The notes under the pieces: generated by a model
What the model was told of the DNA's origin: nothing
What the model saw: the letters and a program-made list of their open reading frames with translations, nothing else
Databases searched by the model: none
Assembly (NCBI RefSeq): GCF_029633865.1
Contig: NC_079214.1
Span: forward strand, 19,966,119-20,030,118
DNA from: Lampris incognitus
Lineage: Eukaryota > Chordata > Actinopteri > Lampriformes > Lampridae
DNA length: 64,000 bases
Reading direction: 5' to 3'
Shown: positions 49,219 to 62,900 of the stretch, piece by piece
Position numbering within the stretch: the stretch's first letter is position 1
Layout of the letters: each line of letters opens with the position of its first letter
Made by a program: the position numbers and the translations under genes

Positions 49219-50835
49219 CAAGATTTTTAGCAGTAGGTTTGATGTCTGAAGTGGACCAATAAACTGATCAACCGCAGTGGCAAAGCTCCCAGGACCAATT
49301 AAGAGAACTTTAGTTTGCCAGGGTTTAGATGGAGGAAATTAAGTGACGTCCAGTCTTTAGTGGCAGCCAAGCAATCATGGAGGGAGGACAGTTGATTCGG
49401 GTTATTAGATTTGGCAGAGAAATAGATCTGAGTATCATTGGCATAACAGTGGTATAACATGTCTTGAAAGTGACTAAACAAATGACCCAGAGGAAGCACG
49501 TTTAAAGAGAAGAGGATTGGCCCAAGGACAGACCCCTGAGGGACTCCACACAGTAGGGAAGCTGACAATGATACCAGATTGTTAATACAAACATTCAAAT
49601 ATCTATTAGTCAGATAAGAGGGACACTAATTTAATGCTGTACCAGAAATGCCAACCCAGTTCTCCAACCTATCAAGTAAGATGGCATGATCGATGGTATA
49701 CAAGGCAATGGTTAAATCTAGAATAAGAATATGCACCTTTATCAGCATGCACAAAAATGTCATTGGACACTCTTAGTAATGCAGTCTCAGTACTATGCTT
49801 GTGACGAAAGCCGGATTGAAATTTATTGAAAATGTTGTGACCCTCAGACAGCTGCATGATTTGGTCTGCAACATTTTTTTTCAAGGATTGTGGATAAAAA
49901 AGAAAGTTTGGAAATCAGTCTATAATTCTCTACCATTACCGGATCAAGAGAGGGTTTTTTGAGGAGGGGCTGAACACAGGCAATTTCAAAATAGTCAGGT
50001 ACAGGCCCGAATGTGAGTGAGCAGTTGATGATAGAGAGCAAGCTAGGACCTAGGCCAGGGAGGACGAATTTGAAAAATGTATCAGAACTATATGACAGGG
50101 AGTGGAGGAGGGACATATAAGGGCTATAGTATTTACAAGGAACTGTAGAGAAATGGGAGCAAATTCCGACATAAAGATCAGATGGCTGAAGGGGGGGGGG
50201 CAGTGGGGGTAAAATTGGACATTAGCCCATCAATCTTGTCAACAAAGAAAGACAAGACATTTTCAGTCATTAGCGGAACAGGCAGAAAAGGTAGGAAGAG
50301 AATGATTCACAAGCTGATTGATAGTACTAAACAGAAACCTAGGGTTATGTTTATTACTATCAATCAAGTCAGAGGAGTAAGCAGCTCTCGAATCTTTAAT
50401 AGTTTGATTTAATTTCAATAATAACTCCTTCATATGGAGTTGGTGAACTTCAAGAGTAGTTTTTTTTTTCCGTCTGTGTTCGGCCTTCATATATTCCCTT
50501 CTCTTTTGACAGGTGATTTCATTGATCCAAGGGGTTGTGTTAATATTGGGACAGCCCTGGAAGTATGTTTGGAGCCGAAAAATCAAGGGCAGATGTACAC
50601 AAATCCTTAAACTAACTAACTTGGTCATTAATGTTGGCGAAGTGAGGAGGGAGGCTGGCCAGACTGGAAAAGTAACTAGAAAACATGGCTGCTGATGGCT
50701 TGTTAAAGATGCGAGAGTGAATTATACGTTTCTGAGGTATTGTAGGTGGTAAAGCAGCATCAAAGGCAATACATTCATGGTCAGAGACAAAATCAGTGGT
50801 GGAGTACCAGGTGGTTGATGGGGCAGAACTTCCTT
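49219..50835 (-). mobile_element. L2 LINE, 5' segment (minus strand), right of the gypsy insertion
   Basis: On the minus strand, from right to left: an endonuclease end with SDHECIAFDAALPP (about 50790-50750), the linker TPWINEITCQKRREYMKAEH, and RT motifs. The RT motifs are KKPSLDPVMVENYRLIS, FQSGFRHKHSTETALL, GVPQGSVLGPILFS, a YxDD box decayed to YAND, and LNPGKLKF. Stops and frame changes are present. The frame resumes at 45007 on the other side of the gypsy element (KNLG joins IIFD). The 5' end is truncated at about 50835. Confidence 0.88.
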
Positions 50836-50997
50836 AGGAAGCAAGAATTGGAAGGTCTTGGGCTATTATTGAAAGAGACGGAAGGTTCAAGAATCTTCTT
50901 GCTCAATTGATAAGGGCACTTTTGTGCATACCACACAGCAATGCACCATCAGAGAGGGTGTTCAGCATGGTCAGAAAGTTAATGACAGAACGCACTA
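50836..50997 (+). mobile_element. hAT transposase C-terminal fragment
   Basis: A plus-strand frame near 50890-50993 reads LLCIPHSNAPSERVFSMVRK. This is the conserved hATC dimerisation motif of hAT transposases. The rest of the gene is absent. A SINE fragment follows immediately. Sequence at 51380-51620 may be more of the same hAT element. Confidence 0.75.
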
Positions 50998-51170
50998 CGT
51001 CCCCCTAGCGAAACTCCTTACTGTCAGGTGAAAAGAAGCAGCTGGCAACTCCAAATGTATCCGAGGAGGCATGTGGGAGTCTGCAGCCCTCCCCGGCTCG
51101 GCAAAGGGGGTGGAGCAGTGACCAAGATGGCTTGGAAGTGTGACAAGAAAAGGGGGGGGGGGTCAAAAAA
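50998..51170 (+). mobile_element. SINE family A 3' fragment
   Basis: It contains gcgaaactccttactgtcag and ggcatgtgggagtctgcagc, matching the second half of the SINE at 55664-56034. The tRNA head is missing. Confidence 0.8.
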
Positions 51171-52590
51171 AGATAGTGACAGAGACTAGAATGAGGATGG
51201 ACAACTCTACCCTTTGCTCACTCCTTTCCTGCAAATTGTATTTCACAGGTCTGGGCTACACCTGTGCTCCCTCAAGGATGGTGCTACAGGCTGCAAAGCA
51301 TTGCACTATAAACATTTGTATATAGCGGACATAGGGGTCAGTGGTGTGCATAGACTCTAAGGCAGTGATTCTCACCAGAGGGGTGAATTATTCTGTATTC
51401 TGTTCTGAGATTCTTAAAATTAAAATTATTCAACATAAAAATGTTGTTGCATGGTATTTATTATTTTGTTATTCGTTCTTTAAAAGTCACCAAAATGCAG
51501 GAAACAAAGTCTCTGAAACTCAAAATGTTCTCCCAAGAGCCCTCGCTTTGGTTTCAAAATCCTCCCTATTTTTGAGGTCTCACTGTTGGCAAGTCTGCTC
51601 AAACCCTTTTAAATGTGTTTTCTCTATGAGCAGAAGTGTGCTGAGAGCTAGTCAGTGCTCTACAATATTCCTATCCCATTGTTCCACTTGAATTGAATTG
51701 CAAGATTACATTTTAAATGTCTCTAAGCAGAGGACATCTCACTCTGCACTACTCAATCAATCCTTAATTAATATGGAGTATGCCCAGAGATACTATGTTG
51801 GGCAATTGATCCAATCCTGTCAGAACATTCTCTGTTTTTTCTTCCTCTCTATTTTGCCACTTCTGATGCAGGGTGAAAACAATGCATGTGAGTGGACTGC
51901 CCACTATCTGAAATGGAAAAAAAATGATGAACCGAGCCACAAAAGCAGCAAATTGTATTGAAAAAAGAAGAAACTGGAAGTTACTGAGAAATGTGATACA
52001 CGCAGGGCTGTGTATGTATTTATATGTATATTTGAAATAAAAAATCATTTAAAATAGCCACACAGTTGGCACTAAGGCATGTGTAATTTGATGAGAGTCT
52101 CGTGAAGTGTAACCTGAGAGGTGATCCGTACCTTTGAACTTGATTTAGGTGTGAAATGCTGTGGAATATAGGCTAGAATTTGCAGCAGTACAGAGCCATT
52201 TACAATCAATTGATAGACATCTGTATTCATCGCTGCTGGTATGTAAGCGAGGGATTAAGTTGAAGGTGAAATGTGAAACATCCTCAAATTTCATTTTTTC
52301 ATGATGTTTGCTTCCTTTGGGTTCCTTACAACCTAGGCATGACAAGCAACTAATGATAAAATTAACAGAAATAAAGTAAACAAGAGTGGCAACATCATGC
52401 TATCGACTAAGTCAAATTTCCAAATGAATCCCAACATGCTTCACAGAGAAACAAAATACACTTCAATTACAGTTATTTGGTGTTTATATGCATTTCTGTT
52501 AGTGAATCCAATTATGGGTGCATGTATGGGTGTAAGGACACACACATTGCAGGACATGCACATTGCACTTGAGCAGTCAGAAGGACCAGC
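51171..52590. other. Non-coding; possible hAT remnant
   Basis: The 51480-51600 stretch (ggtctcactgttggcaagtc) resembles the non-coding part of fish hAT elements. No exon recognised. Confidence 0.35.
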
Positions 52591-53984
52591 CTATATAAGG
52601 CTGTTCTATTCCCATTGCTTTTCCTTTGGGGGGTCTGATGCAATTGTCAGTCATAGAACAATGCATGCCAGAGAGGTTGCCGGGCTTAATTTATGATGTA
52701 AAATGATCACAAAATGTATACCGTTACATTTACTAAGAGTATGACAAATGGAAACTCCAAGCATATCCACGCCCCTTTATCCTTATGTTTGTTTATTTTG
52801 TTTGTTTTTTTATCCATTTAGATACTATATTCGGGGTAAGAGAAGTTCCACTGCCTAGGAAGATGAGCCTTACTTATATAACACTTTAATGTTTGGAAAG
52901 TTAAGCAGTGTGACAGTCTGTCTGCATGACAGAATAAATTTACTGCACACATTAATGTACTTTTATGGGTGGTGTCAGTCCTCTGATTGACAGGCTCATA
53001 TGATTCTTTTACTACTGCCTGTATCCAGAGCGACGGAAGCAGTGCAGGGAAAGGATGAGCGACAAGAAATATCCCTCTTCTCTCAGCGTTGCACACAACA
53101 CTGGCTCTCACTTCCCCGGTGACAAAAGAGAAAACACCTCAGCCTGTTTTCCAAATCCTCCCGTCCCATTCGGAGGACTACTGAAGTGAGGATGACCTTG
53201 TGGTTTGACACGGAGCTTCTGCTTTTTGTGGATTCTTCACCTTCAAAAAAGATCTCTTGCTTCTCGCTTTGGGTCTCCACTAAATGAGGTGCCCTCTCGG
53301 TGCTGCCATATTGTTTTTGATAAAATGGTCCGACGGCTACTTTTGGAAAGTGTGATGTGCTCTTGTGCCTATTTGCAGGCCCTCTATAAATAGTTCGGCT
53401 GGCCACGCATGCTCATGTTTGATTGGAAATCGCAGTGCCTTATGTCGGTTCTTTGGGGTATCTGTCAAAGGACAAAAAGAAACCTGTGGATGGTGAGTTA
53501 AACAGAGAGAAGTTGTGGAGAAGAGTTTTTTTTTCTGCTGAAAGTCATCTGCTGAAATTGTACATGTGGCAAGAAGAGATTTGTTTTTCTTCTTTCTTTC
53601 TCTTCCTTTTTTTTTTTAACAGTGCATCTCTTGTCCTTGTGCTGCATGGCATTGTGTTTCAGTCTATGGAACAACACAAGGGAACTATGCCTAGTTGTGT
53701 TATTAGCATACAGTTTGCTTACTTTCCATGATTTCTAACCGAGACATTTATTTTTTACAAAGTGCCGGTCGTCAGCGTAAACGCTCGAACAGTTTAGCTC
53801 TCTCATCTCTCTTTCAGCACTTCTCAGTGTTTTGGGATAAAATCTAAGACCCAGTGACAAAGGGAATCTGATTCTGTTTCATTTTTGCTTCGCCTTTTTT
53901 TTTTCTTCCTTTTTACAAAAGAAGAAAGCGAGGGGAGTTTCTCTGGAGAGCCCTTAATCTCTGCGTAACGTTATCTGGTGGAAA
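52591..53984 (+). promoter_or_regulatory. alpk3: alpk3 upstream region with MEF2/TATA and CArG-like sites
   Basis: CTATAAATAG at 53384-53393 fits both a TATA box and the MEF2 consensus CTA(A/T)4TAG. CTATATAAGG at 52591-52600 is one base from an SRF CArG box. Both factor families drive striated-muscle genes, which fits ALPK3. The site at 53384 would place transcription about 570 bases before the start codon, unless the 5'UTR is spliced. Assignment is inference. Confidence 0.4.
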
Positions 53985-56900
53985 ATGAGTTCCAGGAGGA
54001 TGATAACACGCTCCTATTCTGGCGACGGAAGATCCGGCCATGTCAATGGGGATGATGTCAGTGGGAGTGGCCGACCCAGTAGCCGTAGTTACCTCTCCAA
54101 CGTCAGGCCAGAAAACAGGTAGAAATCCCTCATTCATGCAATGTCACCCATGCCCCCCCCCCACCCCACACACACACATCCACTGAGCACCTAGTAAGAT
54201 GTTTTCACACAACAAGGAAGTAGATGTGCATGGCATGTTTTCTTTGTTTGTGGTTGCCATAGTAACCTGAGCAGTTCAGATGTCCTGTTGACTCCACTTA
54301 TGCATGCCGGGCCACATCTCACGATATGCTTTTGCATTAAAAATAGGTTTTATAGAGACAGTGAAACCTATTCTAGCTATGAATGAGCTGTTTTTGAAAC
54401 AACTTTGGCATTTGGTACATTCTGATTTAGCTTTACAATTTAGAGATGTTCAATGATGTTAAGAAAAAATCATGGGCATTGACTTTTAGGGTCATTTTGA
54501 TAACAGTGACTTGATGGTTAGGCACACTAGATGTCTATGGAGAATTTAATAACCCTATTTTTTGCTTATAGTCAATGATAAACAAAGCACCCTATTGGGC
54601 AACATGCCCCAAGGAGTGAGTTGTCTCTCGATCATTGCCTTAACTACATGGGAACATTTTGCTTCCGGAAATCACTTTAATCTGTTTTTTTCCCTTAAAT
54701 TGAGCAAAGTGACACAATATCTATGTTGTAACCTCAACAAAATAAGAATATACATAACAAAATAACTGAGTATCCTATCATAATGTATAGAAAAATTGTG
54801 TCAGAATTTTTCCTTTCTAAAATTGCCATGGCTTCAATTACTACTTTGTTCCCCCACGTGTACAAATAATAAATATATGACCGCTTACGTTACTAATATT
54901 GGACAAAAACAGCTATGTTCATTAAAAGTCCAACTGTCTGTAGTGCGAGTGTCTTGTTGTGTTTGTTTAATCATGGTTTGTATGCACTGAAGTGTAAAAA
55001 TATTCTGAGACTGTGAACTGACCCAAGGCTGATGAGGGGTTTGAACACCAGACATAGATCAACCGCACATAACACACAAGTAGGCGGATGATTTTTCCGG
55101 GTTTTTTTTACATGCATGCAAGCACTCCGCAATTAACATGATGTGATGTTTTGGCTGCATGTCCACATGCTGTGGTGATTCAATATATAGCCTGTGTTCT
55201 GTATTGAATACATCATATGTATGATCATGCGCCTCATTTCTGAAAATTAATTTCATATGGACTAAAGAGGCTTTTAAAAGCAGATGTGAGGATGATGGGT
55301 GCAGTACTTCAGCCCAGTTCTGGGACTTACATAATTTTGTATTACACATTTCTGCCTGTCAAAATCACAGGTAGGATTACTGAAAATCACCAGATGCATT
55401 CTCCTAATCTCGTTCTTTATGTTTTATGAAAAAGCACGAGTTATCATTTTCATCATGATTTTGAATAGCCTTATCTCTTGGCACTGATTTCCACCATGAC
55501 CAGTTCAGGTTTGACTCACAGATCCAAATTCCTTTGGGGTCAAGTCCTGGTTCATCCTTGACCTGCCCCCTGTTCAATCTGTGCTGGGCTCAGTTAAATT
55601 GATTAACAGCATAAAGCCAAACCTTCCAGAACAATTGGTGGCTTAAAACTGAATTTCAATCATCCGGGTAGCGTGACGGTCTATTCCATACCAACACAAG
55701 GATCGCTGGATCGAATCCTCGTGTTACCTCCAGCTTGGTCGGGCATCCCAACAGACACAATTGGCCGTGTCTGCGGGTGCCTGTTCGGGGAGGAGGGAGA
55801 ACTGGGGGGAATAACGTGGTCCTCCCTCGTGCTACGCCCCCCTGGCGAAACTCCTCACTGTCAGTTGAAAAGAAGCGGCTGGCGACTCCACATGTATCGG
55901 AGGAAGCATGTGGTAGTCTGCAGCCCTCCCCAGATTGGCAGAGGGGGTGGAGCAGTGACCGGGACGGCTCAGAAGAGTGGGGTCATTAGCCGGATAAAAT
56001 TGGGGAGAAAAAGGGGGGACCGATAAAAGACCGCATTTTAATCATACTCATGCACAGGGAGGTTACTACAGATTTAGAAAGTGGAAATTGCAGTGTATTG
56101 TGGTAATGAAGTTGGTTCATACTATCACACAGTCTGAGCTCATTGTCCATATGAATTTCCTTTGTCATGTTCAGGAATGTGTAGCCAACATGTTATGTGC
56201 CTGATAAGCTGCCTCTGTTTGCCTCCTTTCTGCATAGTTGCTCAAGTCACAGGTATTCTCAGTACAGGCCACCAAGGTATTGTAATGAGTTTGTCCAATC
56301 CATATGAATTAACACTTGGACGTGTGAATGCAGAGTGTGTGCAGATGAGTGACTGGCATTTTGCAGATTGTGATACGCTGCACCTGACGTACTAATTTTG
56401 AAAATTTTCAGCCCCTGTGTTAAATCTGGAAATCAAATTCAGTAAAGGGTTCTATTTTAATCACATATTTCCTGTTTTTGAGAGGGAAAAGATGCATACT
56501 AGAGTGATATCTTTAGCACACTGACCTATATGTTTCAGCAGTGGTCTTCAAAACTGGGGACCTAAATGAAATGATTTCTTATTTCGTCCAAACTGGTTTA
56601 ATGTTGCTAACTCAAACATGCTCTTCCCCCCATCTTTCCAACAACCCAATTTTTTTTACAGTCTACTTAATATCACATCAAGGCTATGATGACATAGTAG
56701 TAGCCAGAGGTTGCATTCAAAATAAGAATTGGCGTTTTACAAACTTTTGTCATCGTGGGCAACGATTTGTAATTGACGAAACCATTTGAAAATTTCCACA
56801 GCCCAGTTTCTTGGTTTTGACCCAGAATTTAAAAAAGGTACCTTCTTGGTCTTCATCCAGACTGAAAACTGTTTAAATAACATTTTACCGAAGCATGACA

Positions 56901-59900
56901 TCCCAGTTTGGATAACCAGCTCCAGGCCTGCCCACAGAAATGGCTGGGCCCCTGAAAAGGTCCCGTGAATGGGCACCCCCCCCAATCTGCTTTACGCATA
57001 TAAACACATGCATGTGCTCTCTCTCTCTCTTCTACTAAACACATACACTAACCGGCCGCTTTATTAGGCACACCTGTCCAACTGCTCATTAACGCAAATT
57101 TCTAATCAGCCAATCACATGGCAGCAACTCAATGCATTTAGGCATGTAGACATGGTCAAGACGATCTGCTGCAGTTCAAACCGAGCATCAGAATGGGGAA
57201 GAAAGGTGATTTAAGTGACTTTGAACGTGGCGTGGTTGTTGGTGCCAGACAGGCTGGTCTGAGTATTTCAGAAACTGCTGATGTACTGGGATTTTCACGC
57301 ACAACCATCTCTAGGGTTTACAGAGAATGGTCCGAAAAAGAGAAAATATCCAGTGAGCGGCAGTTCTGTGGGCGAAAATGCCTTGTTGATGCCAGAGGTC
57401 AGAGGAGAATGGCCAGACTGGTTCGAGCTGACAGAAAGGCAACAGTAACTCAAATAACCACTCATTACAACCGAGGTATGCAGAAGAGCATCTCTGAACG
57501 CACAACACGTCGAACCTTGAGGCAGATGGGCTACAGCAGCAGAAGACCACACCGGGTGCCACTCCTGTCAGCTAAGAACAGGAAACTGAGGCTACAATTC
57601 GCACAGGCTCACCAAAATTGGACAATAGAAGATTGGAAAAACGTTGCCAGGTCTGATGAGGCTCGATTTCTGCTGCGACATTCGGATGGTAGGGTCAGAA
57701 TTTGGCGTCAACAACATGAAAGCATGGATCCATCCTGCCTTGTATCAACGGTTCAGGCTGGTGGTGGTGGTGTAATGGTGTGGGGGATATTTTCTTGGCA
57801 CACTTTGGGCCCCTTAGTACCAATTGAGCATCGTGTCAACGCCACAGCCTACCTGAGTATTGTTGCTGACCATGTCCATCCCTTTATGACCACAGTGTTC
57901 CCACCTTCTGATGGCTACTTCCAGCAGGATAACGCGCCATGTCATAAAGCTCGAATCATCTCAGACTGGTTTCTTGAACATGACAATGAGTTCACTGTAC
58001 TCAAATGGCCTCCACAGTCACCAGATCTCAATCCAATAGAGCACCTTTGGGATGTGGTGGACTGGGAGATTCGCATCATGGATGTGCAGCCGACAAATCT
58101 GCAGCAACTGCGTGATGCTATCATGTCAATATGGACCAAACTCTCTGAGGAATGTTTCCAGTACCTTGTTAAATCTATGCCACGAAGGATTAAGGCAGTT
58201 CTGAAGGCAAAAGGGGGTCCAACCCGGTACTAGCAAGGTGTACCTAATAAAGTGGCCAGTGAGTGTACATGTAAACTGAGAGAGACTTACTCAGTACTGG
58301 GGGCTGCACAGGCGCACACACACATACACAAACACACACACCATAATATAACTCTTTGACACACTTAAACACACCAAGGTCAACAAAGATCTGCTACACT
58401 TACGCCACACATTTCTTAGTAGAAAATGCAATTTCCTACCATATGGCTTCATCTTTGCCTCTTATACAGCAATGTTCCTTGTCTTACTGGATGCAAAGTC
58501 CTTTATAATGTCTTTAAAGTCCATCTGCTTAGCCAGGTCACACTCAATGGCAAGTATTGGCATTATCACTGCTTATATTTAGGATGAACATGATTATTGC
58601 TGCCCCCCCCCCCAACGGCTGGGCCCCAGAAAGCATTCCCTTTCCCCCCCCCCATGGTTAGCCCTGACCAGCTCTTCATTTTGCAGGAGCACACTTTGCA
58701 CTGTAATGGCCCAACTGACAGAAGAGACACAGCCGTTTTTTGAGACAACCCTGAAGTCAAAAGCTGTGTCTGAAAATTCCAATGTGAAGTTCACTTGTGT
58801 GGTAACAGGTAGGCACCGCTTTGAACTTTTGCTGACACATTATAAGAAACATTTTACGGCAACGTTTTACAATAGTGGTGCCTTACAAAACATGAACTCT
58901 GGTAATTAACCTTCATATATCGTGGGAGGGACACTCCTGCTGAGTAATGTGCCAAAATTTCCTTTTTTTTTCTTTGATACAATTATTCTGCATCATGTCC
59001 CAGTTTCAGCTAATGTGTTAGGTAGCAGTATACCCAGGGAAATACACTAAAAACTAAATGCATATCAAAAATGTTTTCCAAGTTATCCTGATATTTCCAA
59101 ACTCTGATCATTTTTTGGGCAGTGCCAACTGCCAACTGGTTGTCTAGAAATCTTTAATTTCCAATTTTGGATCCACTTTTTGTGGTATTAAGTTCATTAT
59201 GTGTGCACCCTTTGTAGATACAGACAAGATCATGTACAGTATGTCTTTTCACTGACAAATATTTATAGTTTACTGCACTTAATATAAAGTATTGGAAAGA
59301 AGCTATTATAAAGTTAAATGGTATATTTTTTTGGGTACTCCGTAGATATATTTTATAATTGCAATAATTTTGTCTTTGTTTGCCTCAGGTTACCCTACCC
59401 CTGAAGTTATTTGGTATAAAGACGACATGCAATTGGACAGATATTGTGGGCTGCCTAAACATGAAATATTCCGTAATGGACAAAATTATTCCCTGCACAT
59501 TTACAAGTATGAATGTTTTCAAGTATGAATATATTTCTAGCTGTATGGAAAAATTAGAGTTGTTTCTGTTTAGCTTTTATCTAGCTAGACATTTAAACTA
59601 GTTGTTGTTTTTTGTTTTTTTTCTCCTTAGTTGCACTGTGGAAGATGCAGCTCTTTATCAGGCATCAGCCAGCAACAACAAAGGCATTGTGTCCTGCTCT
59701 TGTGTTTTGGAGGTCGGGGTAATGAACGAGTACAAGATCCACCAGCGGTACTTTGCCAAGCTCAAGCAAAAGGCGGAGAACAAGCGAAGGGAACTAGAAG
59801 GGAAGGAGAACAAGGAGCCACCAGGCCAACAGCAACAACTAAGAACCATCAGTCCGGACCGCACGCAAAGGAAACGCCGGTCCCCAATGGAGGCCAGTTT

Positions 59901-62900
59901 CACCACACCTCGCTCCATGGAAGATGAGGGGACTGAGAAGAGCCATCCAATCCCGGCGGCCGAGGCTGAGGCCAGGCTAAAGGAGGCTGCTGATGGACAA
60001 ACCGAGGAGAGGTCCATCCCGATCACTACCAGGGCAGTGTCTCCCATAATGAATGGACAGGCTATCAATGAAAATGGCAGTAAAAGTGTCACATACACAT
60101 ATGACTCTGTGCAGAAGATCTTCACTTCACACCAACCAAAAACTCCCTTTGTCAAAAAGAAGATAAAGATCTCTAGTGTTGAGGAGAGTGTCAAGGCAGA
60201 TATTATGGCAGAGAGGATGTCTGAAGAGAGGAAGGTGGATGGGGAGGCCTGTATTGTACTGTCTCCCACAGAATCTTTGCAATATCAGGGCTCTTCAGAA
60301 GAGGTTATGGAGGTAATGAGCACCACTGACACTTTGAATTCAAACTCTATCAAAGAGATTGAACGGCATCAGAAAAAAGCAACAGATGAAGCATTGCCAA
60401 TTAATATACCTTCAGACGATGAGAAGGTATGTGCAGAGGGACATATAGAGTTGCTTGCACAAGGGAAACAGTCGACTGTTCCGCTCTACTCTTTATGTCC
60501 AGACATTGCATCCTCCACTGTCCTCCACTCCACAAACCATTATTTGTCAGGGACTGAAAGTAAAAAAGTTGCAGAGCTTGAGAAGGAAGCTGGACGCTGC
60601 GATGCAGAGGAAAATTCAGGATTGTATGGTCCAAGCCCTCCTGTTACATCAACACAACCATCGTCAACTCCTGTAGCAACAGCTCACCAGTCCTTGAGCA
60701 ACATAGCAGAGGAAGATGTAATTAAAATGCAACAAGAGGACATCACAGCCATGGAAGTAGAGGCAAAGCCTAACGCAACAGAATGCCAACTTCAGACTGC
60801 TGTGCCACCGGCACATGAAACTGGTGACATGGCCGTGGATTTAGCAAAACACAATACACAGTGTTTCAATACCGCTGGTCCAATACATCACGCATCTCCA
60901 GTTCACAGCAGCCTGGAGTCAGCAGACACACCCTGTGAGACCGTGGCTGCATCGCTTCAGCCAAAACACGAACAGTCAAGTGATCAGTTGTCTGAGACAG
61001 AAACAAGCAACGACGGCCTGAAGAATGCGTCTGTGTCTCAGCCGCCCCTGCAGGGAGAGGTGAGAGACCGTGTTCGAATGAGCTCATGAGTGCTTTGCAT
61101 TGCCAACACAGACCAGATCAGTAACACAAGCATCTTGTGGCTATTTATAGACTTTACAAGTATGCCATGCTGTGTGACAAGAATTAAATGACGCACACAC
61201 TGACAAATGCAACAGGTATATTCCCACACTGAATCTAGAAATACTGCTTAATGTTAACGGCAAGGATAAAAACACTAACAAACAAACTAACAAACAAAAT
61301 ACATCCATGCATAACTAAAGATAGAAATTTGGTATTTCAAATCTTACATAAGGTCTTATATAATGTGCGCTCTCCATATTTAAAATTTCATGATCAGTAA
61401 TCTTGACAGTCATGCACTGAGGAAACAAGCAATGGAGGCAATGAAAAGCAAAATGAAATAATTGGGGTTGTGATGGAGACTTAACAGAAGCGGGAAAACT
61501 GAAATAATAAGAGCACTTTGGGTGCCTGGTGAATCTTGCTGTCTCAAGGGGACATCTGATTAAGTTTTTAATTATGTAACACATGAGCCAAATTTAAGTA
61601 AATTGAAGAAACTTTTCTTCATATTGCCAATATTTTTTTTTCAATAAACAACACCATTTCTCAGACTTGCTGTAAATCAGCAAAATCTGTTCCTCCATAA
61701 ATTTTACCTACATCAGGTCTCTTAAATGTAGCTCTCAAATTCTCAGATGCTTTATCCTAAAAACCCCTCGCTGCTCTCTGCTAATGCAATCATCTTGATT
61801 CTGGGCAGCTGTCCAAATATTGAGGGAACCGGCCACAAACACTGAAAAACACATAGCTGGAGCAGCTTCTGAAATGATTTGCTTCCCAGCCTGGCCACAC
61901 TGGAACTCAAAAGAGGCCTTTTCCTTGTGAATAGCTTTAAATACAGTGATAAAAAGAAATGAGCCACGCACTTTTGTTTCAGGTTGGAAGTCAAACATCA
62001 AATGCGTCATTTATCTCTTTTCATGACTCTGACTTAAGAGACAAAGCAGTTTCTACATGCAGCTGCTTTTTGAAGGCAGGCCAAGGCAGACATCTGGCAA
62101 AGAGAATAAACTTGGAGCCACATTGTGGCTTAGCTTGTTCACGGACGACACCCGAGACAGAGAATCCATTAGAGCCCTTGGTGCTAATATGGATTTTACT
62201 GTAAATAAACATGTTTGTGGAACACTGATATTTGGTAGTGTGTAGCATCATTATTCTAAAATTTTGATCCATAATGTTCCAGTAATAGCATGCGTTACCA
62301 ATTTGCTATGACTGAGAGTGTGGTGTTGCTTGACTACTGCTTGCATTTGATGGTTGATGGATCAGAAAAGCTAGAATTGCTTTTTTACTATTTAGTATGC
62401 TAGTTTTAGGGTAGATGTAAGGATGGAGGATTAGGGTTTATATATGCTGCTCATAAAGCTACAAACAACGGTGTGGGGTCAGAAAGGTACACTTTAAGGA
62501 CTTGCCTAATTAGAAATAAACCGACAGGGACTTTGTCAACAGGAGGACCATGTCAAGAATCAATTTCCAGGTTCCCTGCTCTCAACTTGTTTGCAACAGA
62601 ATGAAATATGGCTCAATTAAGAGTAAAACTCAAATGTTCCTTAATACACTGTCAATCAATGTGAGTCCACAGAGTATCACTTGTGCAAATGTGTTGTCTA
62701 GATCAGGCTTTGGTAGCACGCTGTTGATGTTTACAAATATTTCCACAATTATTCATGGATTGCTGTCTGCATTTTCCCCTTAATGTGTTTCCCCTCCTTT
62801 GTTTGTTGTGAATGTTACACTGTTGCCGCCTTTAACATTGCATGTGTTTATCCATGTCCAGCATAGCCAGGGATAAAAGGAATAAGTATTTACAGCATGG

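Noticed and set aside
59658-60269. 203-codon minus-strand frame
   Set aside because: Antisense shadow of alpk3 exon 4.
61060-61089. Reading alpk3 exon 4 through to the stop at 61087 as the protein end
   Set aside because: A consensus donor GAG|GTGAGA at 61059 joins in phase 0 to a long open exon from 62928/62937, and alpk3 proteins extend far beyond this point.
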